In this document: piece after piece, positions 62,002 to 64,000 of the stretch
Position numbering within the stretch: the first letter of the stretch is position 1
How the letters are laid out: each line of letters starts with the position of its first letter
Source: Caballeronia terrestris
GTDB taxonomy: Bacteria; Pseudomonadota; Gammaproteobacteria; Burkholderiales; Burkholderiaceae
NCBI RefSeq assembly: GCF_001544515.1
Contig: NZ_FCOL02000007.1
Location: 124,001 to 188,000, forward strand
DNA length: 64,000 nucleotides
Reading direction: 5' to 3'
The notes under the pieces: generated by a model
Told to the model about the DNA's origin: nothing
Databases searched by the model: none
The model's input: the letters and a program-made list of their open reading frames with translations, nothing else
Made by a program: the position numbers and the translations under genes

Positions 62002-64000
62002 ATGATCCAATTCTTCACGAGGCGGCTTTCGAGTCGCTTGCTCGTCAATATCGCCGTCGTGCTGCTTGCACTCGGCGCGAACGCGTTCGTCGCTTACGAG
62101 CAGATCCGCGCGCAGAACGAAGCCGACGCGCGCACGCTGCGCTCGATGAGCCTGATGCGCGACCTCGACGCCTTTCGCACGTCGCTCGGCGACAACCTGA
62201 CTTCGCTCGGCCGCTACGAGGCGACCGGCACGCTCGATACCGCCGACGTCCGCGAGGCGCGCGCCGCGCATCTCGACGCGCTGGAAAGCAGCCTGCGCGC
62301 GCAGTTCGCGATGGAGCCGGGCATGACTGGCGCCTTCGATCGCGTGGCCAAGTTTGCCGCCATCATGAGGCACGATGCAGCGGGCACGTTCGAGCGGGCG
62401 GCGTCGGCAAAAGCGGGCGCGCCGCGCGACTGGGCCGATGCCGCGTTCGTGAAGCTGAGCGAAGACCAGCAAGCCCTCGACGAGGAACTCGCGAATCTGC
62501 GCGCCCGCGAGGACGCCGCGCTGACCGCGGCGCTGAATCTGTCGGCGCAGTCGTCGGGGCAGGCGATGCTGCTTTTGATCGTCACCGTGCTCGCGGGCAG
62601 CGGCGTGCTCATCTACACGTTCGCGAGCCACGAGCGCTCGGCGCGCGCCAAGCTGCGCATCGCGCGGGCGATGCAGCGCAATAACGAGCGCTTTCGCGGC
62701 CTGTTCGACGCGCATCCGGTGCCGATGTGGATCGTCGACAGCGAGACGATGCGCTTCGTCACCGTCAATCCGGCCGCGATGCGCCACTACGGCTACAACG
62801 AGCCGGAGTTCATGAACCTGACACTCTCCGACCTTCACGGTGGCGACGACTTCGAGCGCTTCGCCGCACGCCTTGAACGCGGCGGGGGCGACGAAGTATC
62901 GGCGCAACGCTCGGCGGGTGTCTGGCGGCATCGGCACAAGGACGGCTCGACGATCAGCGCCGATGTCTCGCATCACGCGCTGAAGTACTCGGGGCGGCAG
63001 GGCATCTTCATGCTCGCCAACGACGTCACCGGCCGCATCAACGCGGAAGCCGAGGCGCGGCGCTCGAACCAGATGCTCGAATCGATCATCGACAACATTC
63101 CGCAGCGCATCTTCTGGAAGGACCGCGAGTCGCGCTATCTCGGCTGCAACCACGCCTTCGCGCGCGATGCCGGGCTCGCGTACAACGAACAGGTGATCGG
63201 CAAGACCGACGACGAGCTGCCGTGGGGCCGCTTCGCGCACATCCTGCGCGCCGACGACGAGGAAGTGATCACGACCAGCGTGCCGAAGATGCACTTCGAG
63301 CGCGAGATCATGGTCGGCGACACGCTGCGTACGGTGGTCGCGAGCAAACTGCCGCTGATGGACGGCGAAGGGCAGATCATCGGCGTGCTCGGTTCGTATC
63401 ACGACGTCACCGAAAGGAAGCGTTCGGAGCTCGCGCTGCGTCTGCAAAGCCGCGCGCTCGACGCGAGCGTGAACGCGATTCTTATCACCGCGCCAGGGAA
63501 TGGCGGCAACATCATCGAGTACGCGAATCCGGCGTTCAAGCGCATCACGGGCTACGATCCGGCCGAGGTGATCGGCCGCGATTGCCGCTTCCTGCAAGGC
63601 ACCGACCAGGATCAGGAAGGGCTGAACACGATCCGCCGCGGGCTAGGTGCGAACAGCGAGGCGAGCGCGGTGCTGCGCAATTATCGGAAGGACGGCGCGC
63701 CTTTCTGGAACCAGTTGTTCGTCGCTCCCGTGCCGGACGCGCACGGCCACACGACGCATCACATCGGCGTAATCAACGACGTCACCGACCTGATCCGCTA
63801 TCAGGAGCAGCTTGAATATCAGGCGAACTACGACGCGCTCACGCGCCTGCCGAACCGCAAGCTGTTGCGCGAGCGCCTGCAGCACGCGATCGATCACGCG
63901 CGGCGGCACGATACGCGGCTCTCGGTCGTGTTCATCGATCTCGACGGCTTCAAGAACGTCAACGACAGCTTGGGCCACAGTGTCGGCGACCGTTTGCTCG
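62002..64000 (+). CDS. Membrane-bound PAS/LOV-like diguanylate cyclase (3' end outside window)
   Basis: The frame runs open from ATG 62002 to the window end (666 residues seen). It starts MIQFFTRRLSSRLLVNIAVV, with a membrane helix (about 10-30). A helical periplasmic domain (about 35-195) and a second helix (AMLLLIVTVLAGSGVLIYTF) follow. Three PAS domains come next: about 230-350 (MWIVDSETMRFVTVNPAAMR), about 355-480 (IIDNIPQRIFWKDRESRYLG) and about 485-605. The third is LOV-like: VIGRDCRFLQGTDQDQEG, with Cys528 at the photo-adduct position, and NYRKDGAPFWNQLFVAPV. A GGDEF domain begins at about 615 (YDALTRLPNRKLLRERL, FIDLDGFKNVNDSLGHSVGD). The GGDEF active site and any EAL domain lie beyond the window. 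Likely makes c-di-GMP in response to an external or redox/light cue. Confidence 0.88.
   Translation, partial: MIQFFTRRLSSRLLVNIAVVLLALGANAFVAYEQIRAQNEADARTLRSMSLMRDLDAFRTSLGDNLTSLGRYEATGTLDTADVREARAAHLDALESSLRAQFAMEPGMTGAFDRVAKFAAIMRHDAAGTFERAASAKAGAPRDWADAAFVKLSEDQQALDEELANLRAREDAALTAALNLSAQSSGQAMLLLIVTVLAGSGVLIYTFASHERSARAKLRIARAMQRNNERFRGLFDAHPVPMWIVDSETMRFVTVNPAAMRHYGYNEPEFMNLTLSDLHGGDDFERFAARLERGGGDEVSAQRSAGVWRHRHKDGSTISADVSHHALKYSGRQGIFMLANDVTGRINAEAEARRSNQMLESIIDNIPQRIFWKDRESRYLGCNHAFARDAGLAYNEQVIGKTDDELPWGRFAHILRADDEEVITTSVPKMHFEREIMVGDTLRTVVASKLPLMDGEGQIIGVLGSYHDVTERKRSELALRLQSRALDASVNAILITAPGNGGNIIEYANPAFKRITGYDPAEVIGRDCRFLQGTDQDQEGLNTIRRGLGANSEASAVLRNYRKDGAPFWNQLFVAPVPDAHGHTTHHIGVINDVTDLIRYQEQLEYQANYDALTRLPNRKLLRERLQHAIDHARRHDTRLSVVFIDLDGFKNVNDSLGHSVGDRLL

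Overview
The window is a GC-rich chromosomal segment of a beta-proteobacterium of the Burkholderiaceae, most likely Burkholderia sensu lato (Paraburkholderia/Caballeronia type). This rests on the gene orders lptA-lptC-kdsC-kdsD, uvrA/MFS/ssb, ubiE-ubiJ-ubiB and fmdB-DUF502-aspS-nudB-clsB, on a classical beta-proteobacterial trimeric porin, and on coding sequence with strong G/C third-position bias. I see no tRNA, rRNA, CRISPR array, insertion sequence, prophage or replication origin. The genus is an inference.

Layout. 1-2.7 kb (minus): envelope biogenesis, with lptA (cut by the window edge), lptC, kdsC and kdsD. 2.8-7.9 kb (plus): a Kef-type antiporter, apt and a LysE/RhtB exporter in tight succession, then a Nudix protein and purU, ending in a strong terminator. 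7.9-8.4 kb: an alpha/beta-hydrolase pseudogene with its middle deleted. 8.6-14.9 kb: an AI-2E family (PerM-like) membrane protein, uvrA, an MFS transporter and ssb.

14.9-23.0 kb is the most unusual part. A long, comparatively AT-rich upstream region precedes three tandem, mutually diverged RcsB/BvgA-like response regulators, then an aquaporin, then a BvgS-type hybrid sensor kinase. The kinase gene is broken twice: by a probable one-base deletion in the second periplasmic solute-binding domain, and by an amber codon just before the PAS domain. The kinase core stays open for 896 codons. It looks like a phosphorelay whose sensor has been lost while its regulators survive.

23-30 kb: LysR regulator, porin, CHRD-domain secreted protein, HSL-type esterase, EcsC-like protein, an EmrB-type drug transporter and its MarR regulator. 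30-34.3 kb: a coherent D-amino-acid unit, with a metal/PLP amino acid deaminase divergent from an RpiR regulator, D-aminoacylase and RidA. 34.4-37.6 kb (minus): ilvA, a 5'-nucleotidase and queF with 4-nt gaps or overlaps. 38.2-43.1 kb: a 1351-residue flavin/iron-sulfur oxidoreductase, a HIT protein and a DUF971 protein. 43.2-47.4 kb: the ubiquinone genes ubiE, ubiJ and ubiB around a Tim44-domain membrane protein, then a TPMT-like methyltransferase.

48.1-53.1 kb: fmdB-like, DUF502, aspS, nudB and clsB. 53.2-60.3 kb: a TetR-controlled fatty-acid beta-oxidation operon (acyl-CoA dehydrogenase, FadN-type multifunctional enzyme, thiolase, enoyl-CoA hydratase) with two strong hairpins between genes. 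60.3-61.9 kb: fdhD (minus) and a nitrate-reductase-associated protein. From 62.0 kb to the end: a membrane-bound PAS/LOV-like diguanylate cyclase, cut by the window edge.
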